Source of the DNA: DAOMFB01 sp963801475
Lineage (GTDB): Bacteria; Acidobacteriota; Thermoanaerobaculia; UBA5066
Assembly (NCBI GenBank): GCA_963801475.1
Contig: CAWDEX010000001.1
Location: 2,728,001-2,792,000 of the forward strand
DNA: 64,000 nt
Direction: 5' to 3'
Shown here: one piece after another, positions 35,926-44,350 of the stretch
Layout of the letters: each line of letters begins with the position of its first letter
How positions within the stretch are numbered: the first letter of the stretch is position 1
Notes under the pieces: model-generated
Database searches by the model: none
Seen by the model: the letters and a program-made list of their open reading frames with translations, nothing else
Told to the model about the DNA's origin: nothing
Program-made: the position numbers and the translations under genes

Positions 35926-36273
35926 GTGACCGGTGGCGGGCGCCTCGTCTATTCGACCGAGAAGGGCTCCGTCTGCCCGCAGTGCGGGTGGCCCCGGAGC
36001 GACTGCCGCTGCTCGACCGCGCCCGAGGAACCCGTTCCCGCAAAACCCGTCGCAAAGCTCCGGCTCGAGAAAGCCGGGCGCGGCGGAAAGAGCGTCACGG
36101 TCGTGGACGGGCTTCCGCGCAACACGGCCTTCGTCGCCGACCTCGCCCGCGCCCTCAAGAGCGCGCTCGGAACGGGCGGAACGGCGAAGGAGGGGTGCGT
36201 CGAGATCCAGGGCGATCACCGGGAGCGGCTCCGGGACCTGCTTCGCCGGCGCGGCTTTCTCGTCAAGGGCTGA
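35926..36273 (+). CDS. yciH: SUI1/YciH-like translation factor with Cys-rich N-terminus
   Basis: 115 aa from GTG 35926, chosen because GGRLVYSTEKG aligns with the start of known YciH proteins. An alternative ATG at 35890 would add a non-homologous extension. Residues about 15-27 have CPQCGWPRSDCRC, a possible metal-binding knuckle. The C-terminal SUI1 domain includes RGGKSVTVVDGLP, GTGGTAKEGCVEIQGDHRERLRDLL. Bacterial members resemble eukaryotic eIF1 and are thought to influence start-codon selection. Its stop overlaps the convergent flavoprotein gene by 11 bases. Confidence 0.88.
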   Translation: MTGGGRLVYSTEKGSVCPQCGWPRSDCRCSTAPEEPVPAKPVAKLRLEKAGRGGKSVTVVDGLPRNTAFVADLARALKSALGTGGTAKEGCVEIQGDHRERLRDLLRRRGFLVKG

Positions 36274-37603
36274 CGCGCCGCGCCGCAGCCTCTCCCGCCG
36301 TCCGGCCCGTCGCCCACGCCCACTGGAAGTTGAATCCGCCGATCGGGCCGAAGGCGTCGAGGATCTCACCGGCGAAGTAGAGCCCCGGCATCAGCCGGCT
36401 CGCCCCGCTCCCGGGGTCCACTTCCTCGAGAGCCACCCCGCCCCCGGTTACCTCGGCCGTCCGGTAGCCCTCGGTGCCCGTCGCCGGGATCGGGAAGGCC
36501 GTCAGCGCGACGACGACGCGGCGACGAGCCTCGCGCGTGAGGCGGTAAAGGGGAACGTCCGCCACGCCAGCGGTCGCGAGAATCAGCTGCGCCAGACGAT
36601 CGGGGACCGAGAAGCTTCTTAGAATTGAAGATAGAGCACCGCCGGAGCCCGGGCGGCCGCGAAGGCGCTCATCCCAGGCTCTCGCAACCGCCTCGACACT
36701 GCCGAAGCGCTCCGGGCTCGCAGCCAGCACGGGACCACTCGAAGGATTTCTCCCGGTTCTCATCTTCTCCGGTCCTTCGAGCTTGGTCGGCGTGAATGTC
36801 GCCCGGACGTCCGCAGTTCGCCCCGCCCGCGCCGCGCGCTCCACCACGTGCGACACGTCGAGGACTGCGGGTCCGCTCCAGCCCCGGTGGGTGAAAAGGA
36901 AGCCTCCGTCCGCCACGGCGCTCTCCTCTCCGGCCCGGGCGGTGACGCGGGCCCGGAGTGACACGCCGGCGAGAGCGTGGTGCGGCGGCGCGTCGCCCAC
37001 CAGCGGCACGAGAGCCGGGAAGGTAGGCCGGATCGTGTGGCCGAGCGCCGTCGCCCAGGTGAAGCCGCCCGCGTCGGCACCCTGCGCGAGGACCGAGAGG
37101 CCTCCGGTCGAAAGGACCACGGCGCAGGCGCGAATCTCGCCCTCGTCGAACCGGAGGAGAAACCCGCCGTCCGGAGTCGGGGCGACCTCGCGCACGGCCA
37201 CGCCGCTCCGGATCTCGGCCCCGGCCGCGAAAGCCCGGTCGCGGAGGACGTCGCGCACGTCCCGGGCGCGGTTCGTCGGAGGGAAGAGCTTCCCCGACTC
37301 CGGCTCCTCGCGGAGCGGTCCACCGAGGAGCTCTTCGAAGAACTCGCGCTGCGCCGTGAGGGGCCAGCGATCGAGAAACCGGCGGACGAGCCGGCCCGGG
37401 GAGCTCGACACGAAGCGCTCCGGCGCGTCCCCGGCGGGGAGGATGTTGCATCGGCCGCCGCCCGAGACGAGGATCTTCCGCCCCGGCTCGCGTGCGGCTT
37501 CCACGACGAGAACACCCCGCGGACGTTTGATCCGCTCCCCGGCCGACCGCGCCGCCATGAGCCCGGCGGCCCCGGCCCCGACGACGACGACCGCTCGTTC
37601 CAT
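36263..37603 (-). CDS. HI0933-like FAD-dependent oxidoreductase
   Basis: 446 aa. The N-terminal FAD motif is VVVVGAGAAGLMAARSA, followed by GRKILVSGGGRCN, the strongest signature of the HI0933/YhiN (BaiN) flavoprotein family. Middle region: VLSTGGLSVLAQGADAGGFTWATALGH. C-terminal: VTGGGVALEEVDPGSGASRLMPGLYFAGEILDAFGPIGGFNFQWAWATG. Members include 3-dehydro-bile-acid reductases, but most are of unknown substrate. ATG 37603 is chosen over an ATG seven codons upstream that would overlap the divergent plsC start. Confidence 0.92.
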   Translation of the reverse strand: MERAVVVVGAGAAGLMAARSAGERIKRPRGVLVVEAAREPGRKILVSGGGRCNILPAGDAPERFVSSSPGRLVRRFLDRWPLTAQREFFEELLGGPLREEPESGKLFPPTNRARDVRDVLRDRAFAAGAEIRSGVAVREVAPTPDGGFLLRFDEGEIRACAVVLSTGGLSVLAQGADAGGFTWATALGHTIRPTFPALVPLVGDAPPHHALAGVSLRARVTARAGEESAVADGGFLFTHRGWSGPAVLDVSHVVERAARAGRTADVRATFTPTKLEGPEKMRTGRNPSSGPVLAASPERFGSVEAVARAWDERLRGRPGSGGALSSILRSFSVPDRLAQLILATAGVADVPLYRLTREARRRVVVALTAFPIPATGTEGYRTAEVTGGGVALEEVDPGSGASRLMPGLYFAGEILDAFGPIGGFNFQWAWATGRTAGEAAARRVSP

Positions 37604-37619
37604 GACACCATAATCGCGC

Positions 37620-38411
37620 ATGCCCGAAGCGCACGGGGCGAAGAGCGGGATTCTCCGCCGTCTGGTCTACCGGCTTCACTTCTGCCTGGCGGCCCTCGTC
37701 GGAGGGTTCTTCTTCGTCACGCTCTCGCTTCTCGCCCTCTTCCGGATCGTCGTTCTCAAGTGGGATCGCGAGCGCGTCATGGGGACGTGGATTCCGACTT
37801 GGTACCGGATCATGAGCGCGACGCTCGGCTGGGAGATGCCCGTCGAGGGAGTCGACCGGTTCGAGACGTCGCGTCCCGCCGTCATCGTCATCAACCACCA
37901 GTCGAACCTCGACATCGTCCTCTGGGCCCGGTTCTTCCCGCGGGCGACGGTCGTCGTCGGGAAGAAACAGATCAAGAAGATCCCGGTCTTCGGGGCCATC
38001 TTTCAGGGAACGAAGAACATCCTGATCGACCGCGAGAACACCGAGAAGGCCCGCCAGTCGCTCGCGGAGGCGGCCGGCCGGATCAACTCCGAGCGGCTGA
38101 ACGTCTGGATGGCGCCGGAAGGGCACCGGAATCTCGGCGCCGAGATGCTCCCCTTCAAGAAGGGGGCTTTTCACCTCGCCGTCGCGGCGCAGGTTCCCTT
38201 GCTCCCCGTCGTCGTCGGGCCGGTCTGGGCCGTCTTCGACGGCCGCCGACTGCTCAACCGGCCCGGCCGGATCCGGACCAAGGTCCTCCCGCCGATCCCG
38301 ACCGAGGGGCTGACCGAGGCGGACGTCGATTCCCTCGTGGTAAAGGTGCGCTCGGCGATGGACGCCGCCCGCCGTGAGCTGATCGACTCGGCCGGGCCGC
38401 GAATCGGCTGA
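37620..38411 (+). CDS. plsC: 1-acyl-sn-glycerol-3-phosphate acyltransferase
   Basis: 263 aa. Converts lysophosphatidate to phosphatidate in the membrane. An N-terminal hydrophobic helix (about 20-45) precedes the acyltransferase motifs: NHQSNLD (the HX4D catalytic pair), a middle FGAIFQGTKNILIDR, and APEGHRN in the place of the usual EGTR. P-x-V-V-G-P-V-W follows. The length is typical of bacterial PlsC. The gene is divergent from the HI0933-like gene with 16 bases between the starts. Confidence 0.92.
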   Translation: MPEAHGAKSGILRRLVYRLHFCLAALVGGFFFVTLSLLALFRIVVLKWDRERVMGTWIPTWYRIMSATLGWEMPVEGVDRFETSRPAVIVINHQSNLDIVLWARFFPRATVVVGKKQIKKIPVFGAIFQGTKNILIDRENTEKARQSLAEAAGRINSERLNVWMAPEGHRNLGAEMLPFKKGAFHLAVAAQVPLLPVVVGPVWAVFDGRRLLNRPGRIRTKVLPPIPTEGLTEADVDSLVVKVRSAMDAARRELIDSAGPRIG

Positions 38412-38483
38412 CCCGGAGAGGGCGGCGGGTGCGAATGCCGCGGTGCCTCGGACCCGAGAGGCCAAGCACCCCCTGCCGGAGAA

Positions 38484-38921
38484 TCAGACCCGGAACGTGT
38501 CGGGCCGCCAGACCTTGACCCGCTTCTTGATCTCCTCGCGGGGGAGATTTTCGTCGAGCGACTGCCGGACCAGCTCGGACAGCTCCCCGTCGGAGGCGAA
38601 CCGCAGGCCGATGAGCTGCCCCTCGGTCAGATCGCCGATCCGCCCCTTGAGCGGCTCGGAGAGAAGCTGCTGGAGACGAAGCCGCTCCTCCAGCCGGATG
38701 ATGCGGTCCTGCACCTTCAGCGCGTAGAGCCGCACCTTGAAGTAAAGGACGAGAAGCGCGGCGAAAACGAGGAAGATCCACGCCGTCGTGAACCCGGGGC
38801 TCCGGACGAGCTGCCAGAGGGAGACGAGGAGCGAGATCGCGAGGACCCCGAAGATGAAGACGTGGAAGAGGGGGTCGTAGCGGCGGTGATTGGCGTAGGT
38901 TTGCGGGGCGGCTTCGGCCAT
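38484..38921 (-). CDS. DUF6526 family membrane protein
   Basis: 145 aa. Two hydrophobic helices (about 20-38 and 47-64) are followed by a basic cytoplasmic domain with EERLRLQQLL, LTEGQLIGLRFASDGEL and LPREEIKKRVKVWRPDTFRV. The N-terminal TYANHRRYDPLFH and the C-terminal IKxRVKxWxxDxxR are hallmarks of this uncharacterised family, which is common in Acidobacteriota and Bacteroidota. No function is known. It is divergent from the desaturase gene with 66 bases between. Confidence 0.8.
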   Translation of the reverse strand: MAEAAPQTYANHRRYDPLFHVFIFGVLAISLLVSLWQLVRSPGFTTAWIFLVFAALLVLYFKVRLYALKVQDRIIRLEERLRLQQLLSEPLKGRIGDLTEGQLIGLRFASDGELSELVRQSLDENLPREEIKKRVKVWRPDTFRV

Positions 38922-38987
38922 CGATCGAGTCTACAGGGCCGCCCTTTTCCTCTTGGCGCCCTGTGATGCGACGCGTAGCATGAAGTG

Positions 38988-40181
38988 ATGGTTGCGTCCC
39001 GCCCGACGCGGCCGGGCGGCTCGTGGGCCCATCCCGACCGCTCCGTCCGCTTCGCCGCCGCCTTCGGCTTCCTCCTCATCCACCTTCTCGCCCTCGGCGT
39101 CTTCGTCGTCGGCTTCTCGTGGTCGGGGGTCGCCCTCTGCCTCGGCTCCTACTACCTCCGGATGTTCGCCATCACGGCCGGCTTTCACCGCTACTTCGCC
39201 CATCGGGCCTACCGCCTCGGCCGCCTGCCTCAGTTCCTCCTCGCGTTCCTGGCCCAGACCTCCGCCCAGAAGGGAGTTCTCTGGTGGGCCGGCCTCCACC
39301 GCCATCACCACAGGTGGTCCGACACGCCGAAAGACATCCACAGTCCGCTTCAGGACGGGTTTTTCTGGAGCCACATCGGCTGGATTCTGTCGGGGAAATA
39401 CGACGAGACCGACCTCTCCCTGATCCCCGACTTCGCGAAATTCCCCGAGCTCCGCTGGCTGAACCGGAACCAGTACGCGCCGGTCCTTCTCTACGCGGCC
39501 GCGTCGTGGCTGGTCTTCGGTTGGACGGGCGTCTTCTGGGGATTCTTCCTCTCGACCGTTCTCCTCTGGCACGGGACGTTCGCGATCAACAGCCTGATGC
39601 ACGTCTTCGGGCAACGGGTCTTCCCGACGCGCGACACGAGCCGGAACAGCTTCATCCTCGCCGTCGTGACGATGGGCGAGGGCTGGCACAACAACCACCA
39701 CTACTACCCGTCGTCCGCCGCTCAGGGGTTCCGTTGGTGGCAGATCGACCCGACCTTCTACCTTCTCTGGCTTCTCGAGCGGGTCCGCATCGTCAAGGGG
39801 CTGCGCCGGGCGCCCTCTCCGGCCGCGACCGAGAGCGCTCTCGCGTCCGCGCGGGCCCGGCTCGAGGTGGCGGGCGAGGAGCTGGCGGAGCGGATCGAAA
39901 GGCTCTCGAACCGGTGGGACGAGCTGGCCGAGCGGGCGCGCGCCTCGGCGCAGGAGGCGGTGACCGATCTTGAAGAGGCGAAGCTCAACGCGGTCCGGCG
40001 CCTCGAGGCGCTGCAGGCCGACTACGCTGCGGCCATGGAGCGCGCCGGCAGCCGGGCCGAGAAGCGGCTCGCGGCGACCCGGGAGGAGATCGACCGGACA
40101 CGCGAGCATCTCGCGGAGGTCCTCGCGAACCTCGTCGAAACGGCGGAGCGCACCCTGGCGGCTCCCGCGCTCCCCGCCTGA
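38988..40181 (+). CDS. Acyl-CoA/acyl-lipid desaturase with C-terminal coiled coil
   Basis: 397 aa from ATG 38988 (a GTG directly before it is possible). The membrane di-iron desaturase has the three histidine boxes HRYFAHR (67-73), HRHHH (104-108) and HNNHH (234-238) between about four helices; it would introduce a delta-9-type double bond into fatty acyl chains. From about residue 276 to the end there is a highly charged, alanine-rich, heptad-like segment (for example LEVAGEELAERIERL) that standard bacterial stearoyl-CoA desaturases of about 280-300 aa lack. The extension resembles apolipoprotein/phasin-like helices. Confidence 0.9.
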   Translation: MVASRPTRPGGSWAHPDRSVRFAAAFGFLLIHLLALGVFVVGFSWSGVALCLGSYYLRMFAITAGFHRYFAHRAYRLGRLPQFLLAFLAQTSAQKGVLWWAGLHRHHHRWSDTPKDIHSPLQDGFFWSHIGWILSGKYDETDLSLIPDFAKFPELRWLNRNQYAPVLLYAAASWLVFGWTGVFWGFFLSTVLLWHGTFAINSLMHVFGQRVFPTRDTSRNSFILAVVTMGEGWHNNHHYYPSSAAQGFRWWQIDPTFYLLWLLERVRIVKGLRRAPSPAATESALASARARLEVAGEELAERIERLSNRWDELAERARASAQEAVTDLEEAKLNAVRRLEALQADYAAAMERAGSRAEKRLAATREEIDRTREHLAEVLANLVETAERTLAAPALPA

Positions 40182-40226
40182 CGCGCCGCCGGGCACCGGC
40201 CCCTCCTCTCCGATAACATCGCGTCC

Positions 40227-41561
40227 ATGAAGGATCTCTCCTCGCTCTTTTCGGAGCATGTCGCCGAGCGGGTCTCCACGGCGGCCCGCGCCCTCTCGGA
40301 GACCGGCTTTTCGCGCCTCGTCGTCCATTCGGGCGTCCCCTTCACCTACTTCGCGGACGACAACGACGCGCCGTTCCACTCCACCCCCCACTTCGCCCAT
40401 TGGGCGCCCGTCGAGGGGCCGTACCACCTCCTCGATGTCGTCCCCGGAAAGAAGCCCCGCATCGTCCGCGTGACGCCGCGCGACTTCTGGTACGCGCCGC
40501 CGGCCGCCGCGCCTGACTTCGTCCGGAGCGCCTTCGACGTCGTCGACGTCGAGACCTCCGAGGAGGCGTGGAAAGAGGCCGCCTCCCGGCCCTTCACGCC
40601 GGAGTCGGCCTTCGTCGGGCCCTCCGAGGAGACCGCCAAGGCGAAGGGCTTCGCCGCAGCGGCCCTGAACCCGAAGGGGCTCGTGGCCCGGCTCGACTGG
40701 GAGCGCTCCTACAAGACCGCCTACGAGATAGCCACCCTCTCCGAGGCCACGGCGAAGGCGGCGAAGGGGGTCCGCGCCGCGGAGGCCTCCTTCCTTTCCG
40801 GCGCCTCGGAGATCGAGATTCACCACGCCTACGTGGCTGCCGTGGGGGACCCGGACGAGGCGCTCCCCTACACCACGATCATCGCGCTCGACGAGCGGGC
40901 CTCCACGCTTCACTACCACGGAAAGCGTGGGCGCGAGGCCGCACCGGGCACCGTCTTTTTGATCGACGCCGGCGCCTCGGTCCGGATGTACGGCTCGGAC
41001 ATCACCCGGACCTTCGTCACGAAGAAGGCGGACCCGGTCTTCGGGAAGCTCCTCGACGGCATGAAGGCGCTGCAGAGGGCGCTGGCCGAGGGGGCTCGAC
41101 CGGGGCGCCCGTACGTCGAGCTCCACCGCGAGGCGCACCGGCGGATCGGGGCGCTCCTCGTCGAGACGGGCGTGCTCAAGGTCTCCCTCGACGAGGCGCT
41201 GGAGAAGAAGCTGACTCTCCCCTTCTTCCCGCACGGCCTCGGGCACTTCCTCGGCATCCAGGTTCACGACGTCGCGGGGCGCCAGGCCACCCGCGAGGGG
41301 GCCATCGCCCCTCCGCCGGAGGACTTCCCGTCGCTCAGGACCACGCGGACGATCGAGACCCGGATGGTCTTCACGATCGAGCCCGGGCTCTACTTCATCC
41401 CGATGCTCCTCGAGCCGTACCGTGCCGGCCGGACGACCGAAGCCTTCGACTGGCCGCTCATCGACCGGCTCACCCGGTGCGGCGGCATCCGGGTCGAAGA
41501 CGACGTCTTCGTCGAGGCCGAACGCGTCCGGAACCTGACCCGGGAGTTCCTGCCCGAGTGA
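40227..41561 (+). CDS. pepQ: Xaa-Pro dipeptidase
   Basis: 444 aa, matching the E. coli PepQ length. Hydrolyses Xaa-Pro dipeptides in the cytoplasm. The C-terminal pita-bread domain has all five metal ligands in recognisable context: D in FLIDAGASV, D in GSDITRTFV, H in FPHGLGHFLG, E in FTIEPGLYF and the last E in RVEDDVFVEAE-type end. The N-terminal creatinase-like domain is typical (SGVPFTYFADDNDAPFHSTPHF). Its TGA overlaps the GTG of the agmatine deiminase gene, indicating translational coupling. Confidence 0.94.
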   Translation: MKDLSSLFSEHVAERVSTAARALSETGFSRLVVHSGVPFTYFADDNDAPFHSTPHFAHWAPVEGPYHLLDVVPGKKPRIVRVTPRDFWYAPPAAAPDFVRSAFDVVDVETSEEAWKEAASRPFTPESAFVGPSEETAKAKGFAAAALNPKGLVARLDWERSYKTAYEIATLSEATAKAAKGVRAAEASFLSGASEIEIHHAYVAAVGDPDEALPYTTIIALDERASTLHYHGKRGREAAPGTVFLIDAGASVRMYGSDITRTFVTKKADPVFGKLLDGMKALQRALAEGARPGRPYVELHREAHRRIGALLVETGVLKVSLDEALEKKLTLPFFPHGLGHFLGIQVHDVAGRQATREGAIAPPPEDFPSLRTTRTIETRMVFTIEPGLYFIPMLLEPYRAGRTTEAFDWPLIDRLTRCGGIRVEDDVFVEAERVRNLTREFLPE

Positions 41562-42634
41562 CGACGGACCCTCGGGCCGCGACGCCCCGCGCCGCCGGGT
41601 ACCGGCAGCCCGCGGAGTGGGCGGAGCATCGCGCGGTCTGGATCGCCTGGCCGTCGCATGCCGACCTCTGGGAGGAGGCGCTGGAGCCGGTCCGCGCGGC
41701 GTGGCTCGAGATGGCCGTGGCCGTCGCCGACCCGGACCCGGACCCGGCGACGGGCACTTTTCGCGGTGAACGGCTCGAGGTCCTCGTCCCCGACGAGCGG
41801 AACGAGGCGCTCGCGCGCTCCCGGATGGCGGGGATTCCCGCCCGCTTCCACCGGATCCCGTTCGGCGACATCTGGCTTCGCGACACGGCGCCCGTCTTCG
41901 TCACGGGCGAGGAGGGGACCGCCGCGGTCACGTTTGCCTTCAACGGCTGGGGCGGAAAGTGGGTCCTGCCGGACGACGATCTCGTTTCGGCGCGCGTGGC
42001 GCTCGCGGCCCGGATGCGCGCTTTCTCGTTCCCGTGGGTGCTGGAGGGGGGCTCCGTCGACGTGGACGGGAAGGGCACCTGCCTCACGACAACGCAGTGC
42101 CTCCTGAACCCGAACCGGAACCCCGAGATGACGCAGGCCGACGTCGAAACATCTCTTCGCGAGGCTCTCGGCTGCGAAACGATTCTCTGGCTGGGAGACG
42201 GCCTCGCGAACGACCACACCGACGGACACGTCGACAATCTCGCTCGGTTCGTTGCCGAGGGTGTCGTCGTCTGCATGCGGCCGGCGGTCGCGGACGACCC
42301 GAACGCGGAGACGCTCCGGGAGGTCGAGCGCTCACTCCGTTCGTTCCGGGACGCCGCCGGACGGCACCTCGAGGTCGTGACGATCCCGTCTCCCGGCCTC
42401 GTCCCGGACGACGAGGGCGTGCCGAGGCCGGCCAGCCACGTCAACTTCTTCATCGGAAACCGCGCCGTCATCGTGCCGGTCTTCGGCGGGCCGTCCGACG
42501 ATCCGGCCCTTCGCGCCTTCGAAGCGCTCTTCCCGGGCCGCCGTGTCACGGGCGTCGCCGCCCGGGATCTCCTGTCGGGCGGCGGGGCCTGGCATTGCGT
42601 CACACAGCAGGAACCGCGAGGATTCCCCCGATGA
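41558..42634 (+). CDS. aguA: Agmatine deiminase
   Basis: 358 aa from GTG 41558, which overlaps the pepQ stop (GTGA). Converts agmatine to N-carbamoylputrescine. Family features seen in order: EHRAVWIAWPSHADLW, FGDIWLRDTAPVFV, FNGWGGKW, LEGGSVDVDGKGTCLTT, GDGLANDHTDGHVDNLARFV (catalytic Glu/Asp/His region), and the nucleophile cysteine C347 in GGAWHCVTQQEP. All active-site residues are intact. The next enzyme of the pathway is encoded immediately downstream with another 4-base overlap. Confidence 0.95.
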   Translation: MTTDPRAATPRAAGYRQPAEWAEHRAVWIAWPSHADLWEEALEPVRAAWLEMAVAVADPDPDPATGTFRGERLEVLVPDERNEALARSRMAGIPARFHRIPFGDIWLRDTAPVFVTGEEGTAAVTFAFNGWGGKWVLPDDDLVSARVALAARMRAFSFPWVLEGGSVDVDGKGTCLTTTQCLLNPNRNPEMTQADVETSLREALGCETILWLGDGLANDHTDGHVDNLARFVAEGVVVCMRPAVADDPNAETLREVERSLRSFRDAAGRHLEVVTIPSPGLVPDDEGVPRPASHVNFFIGNRAVIVPVFGGPSDDPALRAFEALFPGRRVTGVAARDLLSGGGAWHCVTQQEPRGFPR

Positions 42635-43497
42635 GCGATCCCGAACCGCTGACGCTCGCCGCCGTCCAGTGTGCGCTGGGGGGGTCCGTGCCCGAGAACG
42701 TCGCGAAGGTGGAGCGCCTCGTCCGCGAGGCGGCGCGGCGCGGGGCCCGGGTCGTCCTCCCGCCGGAGCTCTTCGAGGGACCCTACTTCTGCCGCGAGGA
42801 GAAGGACGCCTTCTTCTCGTGGGCAAGACCCGTCGAGAACCACCCGACGATCCGCCGCTTCTCGGATCTCGCCCGCGAGCTCTCCGTCGCGATTCCCGTC
42901 TCCTTCTTCGAGAAGGCCGGTCCGTCGTACTACAACAGCGTGGCGATGGTGGACGCGGGCGGCGAGGTCCTCGGCGTCTATCGGAAGAGCCACATTCCCG
43001 ACGGTCCCGGCTACGAGGAGAAGTTCTATTTCCGCCCGGGCGAGACGGGCTTCGTCGCCTGGAAGGCGAGGCCCGCGGCGCTCGGGGTCGGGATCTGCTG
43101 GGATCAGTGGTTTCCCGAGTGCGCCCGCGCCCTCGTCCTCGCCGGAGCCGACGTCCTCCTCTACCCCACGGCGATCGGTTCGGAGCCGGAGAGCCCGTCG
43201 CTCGACACGAAGGAGCGCTGGCAGCGGGCCATGCTCGGACACGCGGTCTGCAACGTCGTTCCTGTCGTCGCGGCGAACCGGATCGGCAACGAGGGGGGTC
43301 AGCTCTTCTACGGCTCCTCCTTCATCGCCGACCACGCCGGCGAGAAGCTGGCCGAGATGGGGCGCGACGAGGAGGGAGTGATCGTGGCGACCGTGGATCT
43401 CGCCGCCGTTCGCGCCGCCCGCGCCTCGTGGGGCTTCTTCCGCGACCGCCGGCCGGAGCTCTACCGGATCCTGACGACGGGCGACGGGACGCGCTGA
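42631..43497 (+). CDS. aguB: N-carbamoylputrescine amidase
   Basis: 288 aa, nitrilase superfamily. Releases putrescine, CO2 and ammonia from N-carbamoylputrescine. The catalytic triad is E46 (PPELFEG), K119 (YRKSHIPDG) and C156 (GICWDQWFPE); the last motif and the IGSEP and RWQRAMLGHA stretches are specific to the AguB branch. ATG 42631 overlaps the aguA stop (ATGA). The gene converges with the PAP2 gene, only 10 bases separating the stops. Arginine decarboxylase, which would supply agmatine, is not in the window. Confidence 0.95.
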   Translation: MSDPEPLTLAAVQCALGGSVPENVAKVERLVREAARRGARVVLPPELFEGPYFCREEKDAFFSWARPVENHPTIRRFSDLARELSVAIPVSFFEKAGPSYYNSVAMVDAGGEVLGVYRKSHIPDGPGYEEKFYFRPGETGFVAWKARPAALGVGICWDQWFPECARALVLAGADVLLYPTAIGSEPESPSLDTKERWQRAMLGHAVCNVVPVVAANRIGNEGGQLFYGSSFIADHAGEKLAEMGRDEEGVIVATVDLAAVRAARASWGFFRDRRPELYRILTTGDGTR

Positions 43498-43507
43498 GCG
43501 GCCCGCC

Positions 43508-44350
43508 TCAGAAGACCGCGGCCAGCTGAAGCCCGCCTCCTTTCCGGAGGAGAAGCGGCGTGACCGTGACCCGCGGCCCCGGCGGTGCCGCGCGGCGTTT
43601 CTCGTTCAAGGCGACGATCGTCCCGCCGACCGACGTCCCGATCAGGGCGCCAAGGACGACATCCGAGGCGTAGTGCTTGTCGAGATGGATCCGCGCCATG
43701 CCGACGCAGCCCGCGATGAAAAAGGCCGTCACGCGGACCCACGGCTGCCGGTAGTGGCCGGAAACGACCGCGGCAAGGGCGAACGCCTGCGTCGTGTGCC
43801 CGGACGGAAACGAGACGTTCCCCGAGAACGGCCGGGCGTACCAGGTCGCGTCGGTGTCGCCGGGACGGTACCGTCCGACCGCGTATTTCACCGTCGTCGT
43901 CACGATGCCGCTCGCGATGAGGCTCGCCGACAGGGCGTCCACGGCGACACGGCGGGACTTCGAGTCGTCGAATCCCCATCCGGCCACGGCGAAGGCGCCG
44001 ATGACCCCCCACGAGGCCCCCGCTCCGAAGCTCTGGATGGCCGTGGCGAAATCGTCGCGGGAGGCGGTCCGGCTCCGCTGGGATGCTTCGCGGATCGGCT
44101 GGTCCAGGGCGAGGACCGTCGTCGTCACGGCCGCCGCGCCGATCCCGAACTTCAGCCAGTCGCTCCCGTCCCAGCGAATCGGCGCCGTCAGGATCTCGCC
44201 GGTGTCGAAGAGGACGAGCTTCCCCGCTTCGACGAGGTTCCGGTCTGACGCGGCTTCGGGGCGCTCCGGTGAGGGGACAGGGGGCTCCTCGGCCGAGAGG
44301 GGGGGCGCGAAGAGAAAGACGCTGCAGAGGAGCGCGAGCGGAGCCTTCAT
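43508..44350 (-). CDS. PAP2-family phosphatase
   Basis: 280 aa with a signal peptide (KAPLALLCSVFLFAPPLSAE). The three phosphatase motifs are present: KYAVGRYRP, FPSGHTTQ and ARIHLDKHYASDV. Hydrophobic stretches around residues 65-85, 110-130, 145-160 and 205-255 indicate a membrane enzyme with its active site on the periplasmic face, typically acting on undecaprenyl pyrophosphate or phosphatidyl lipids. The substrate is not predictable. Its ATG overlaps the CRTAC1 gene stop by four bases; it is the last gene of a long minus-strand operon. Confidence 0.9.
   Translation of the reverse strand: MKAPLALLCSVFLFAPPLSAEEPPVPSPERPEAASDRNLVEAGKLVLFDTGEILTAPIRWDGSDWLKFGIGAAAVTTTVLALDQPIREASQRSRTASRDDFATAIQSFGAGASWGVIGAFAVAGWGFDDSKSRRVAVDALSASLIASGIVTTTVKYAVGRYRPGDTDATWYARPFSGNVSFPSGHTTQAFALAAVVSGHYRQPWVRVTAFFIAGCVGMARIHLDKHYASDVVLGALIGTSVGGTIVALNEKRRAAPPGPRVTVTPLLLRKGGGLQLAAVF

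Noticed and set aside
38441..38483. Possible terminator between plsC and the DUF6526 gene
   Set aside because: No stem longer than five base pairs could be found with a T-tract.
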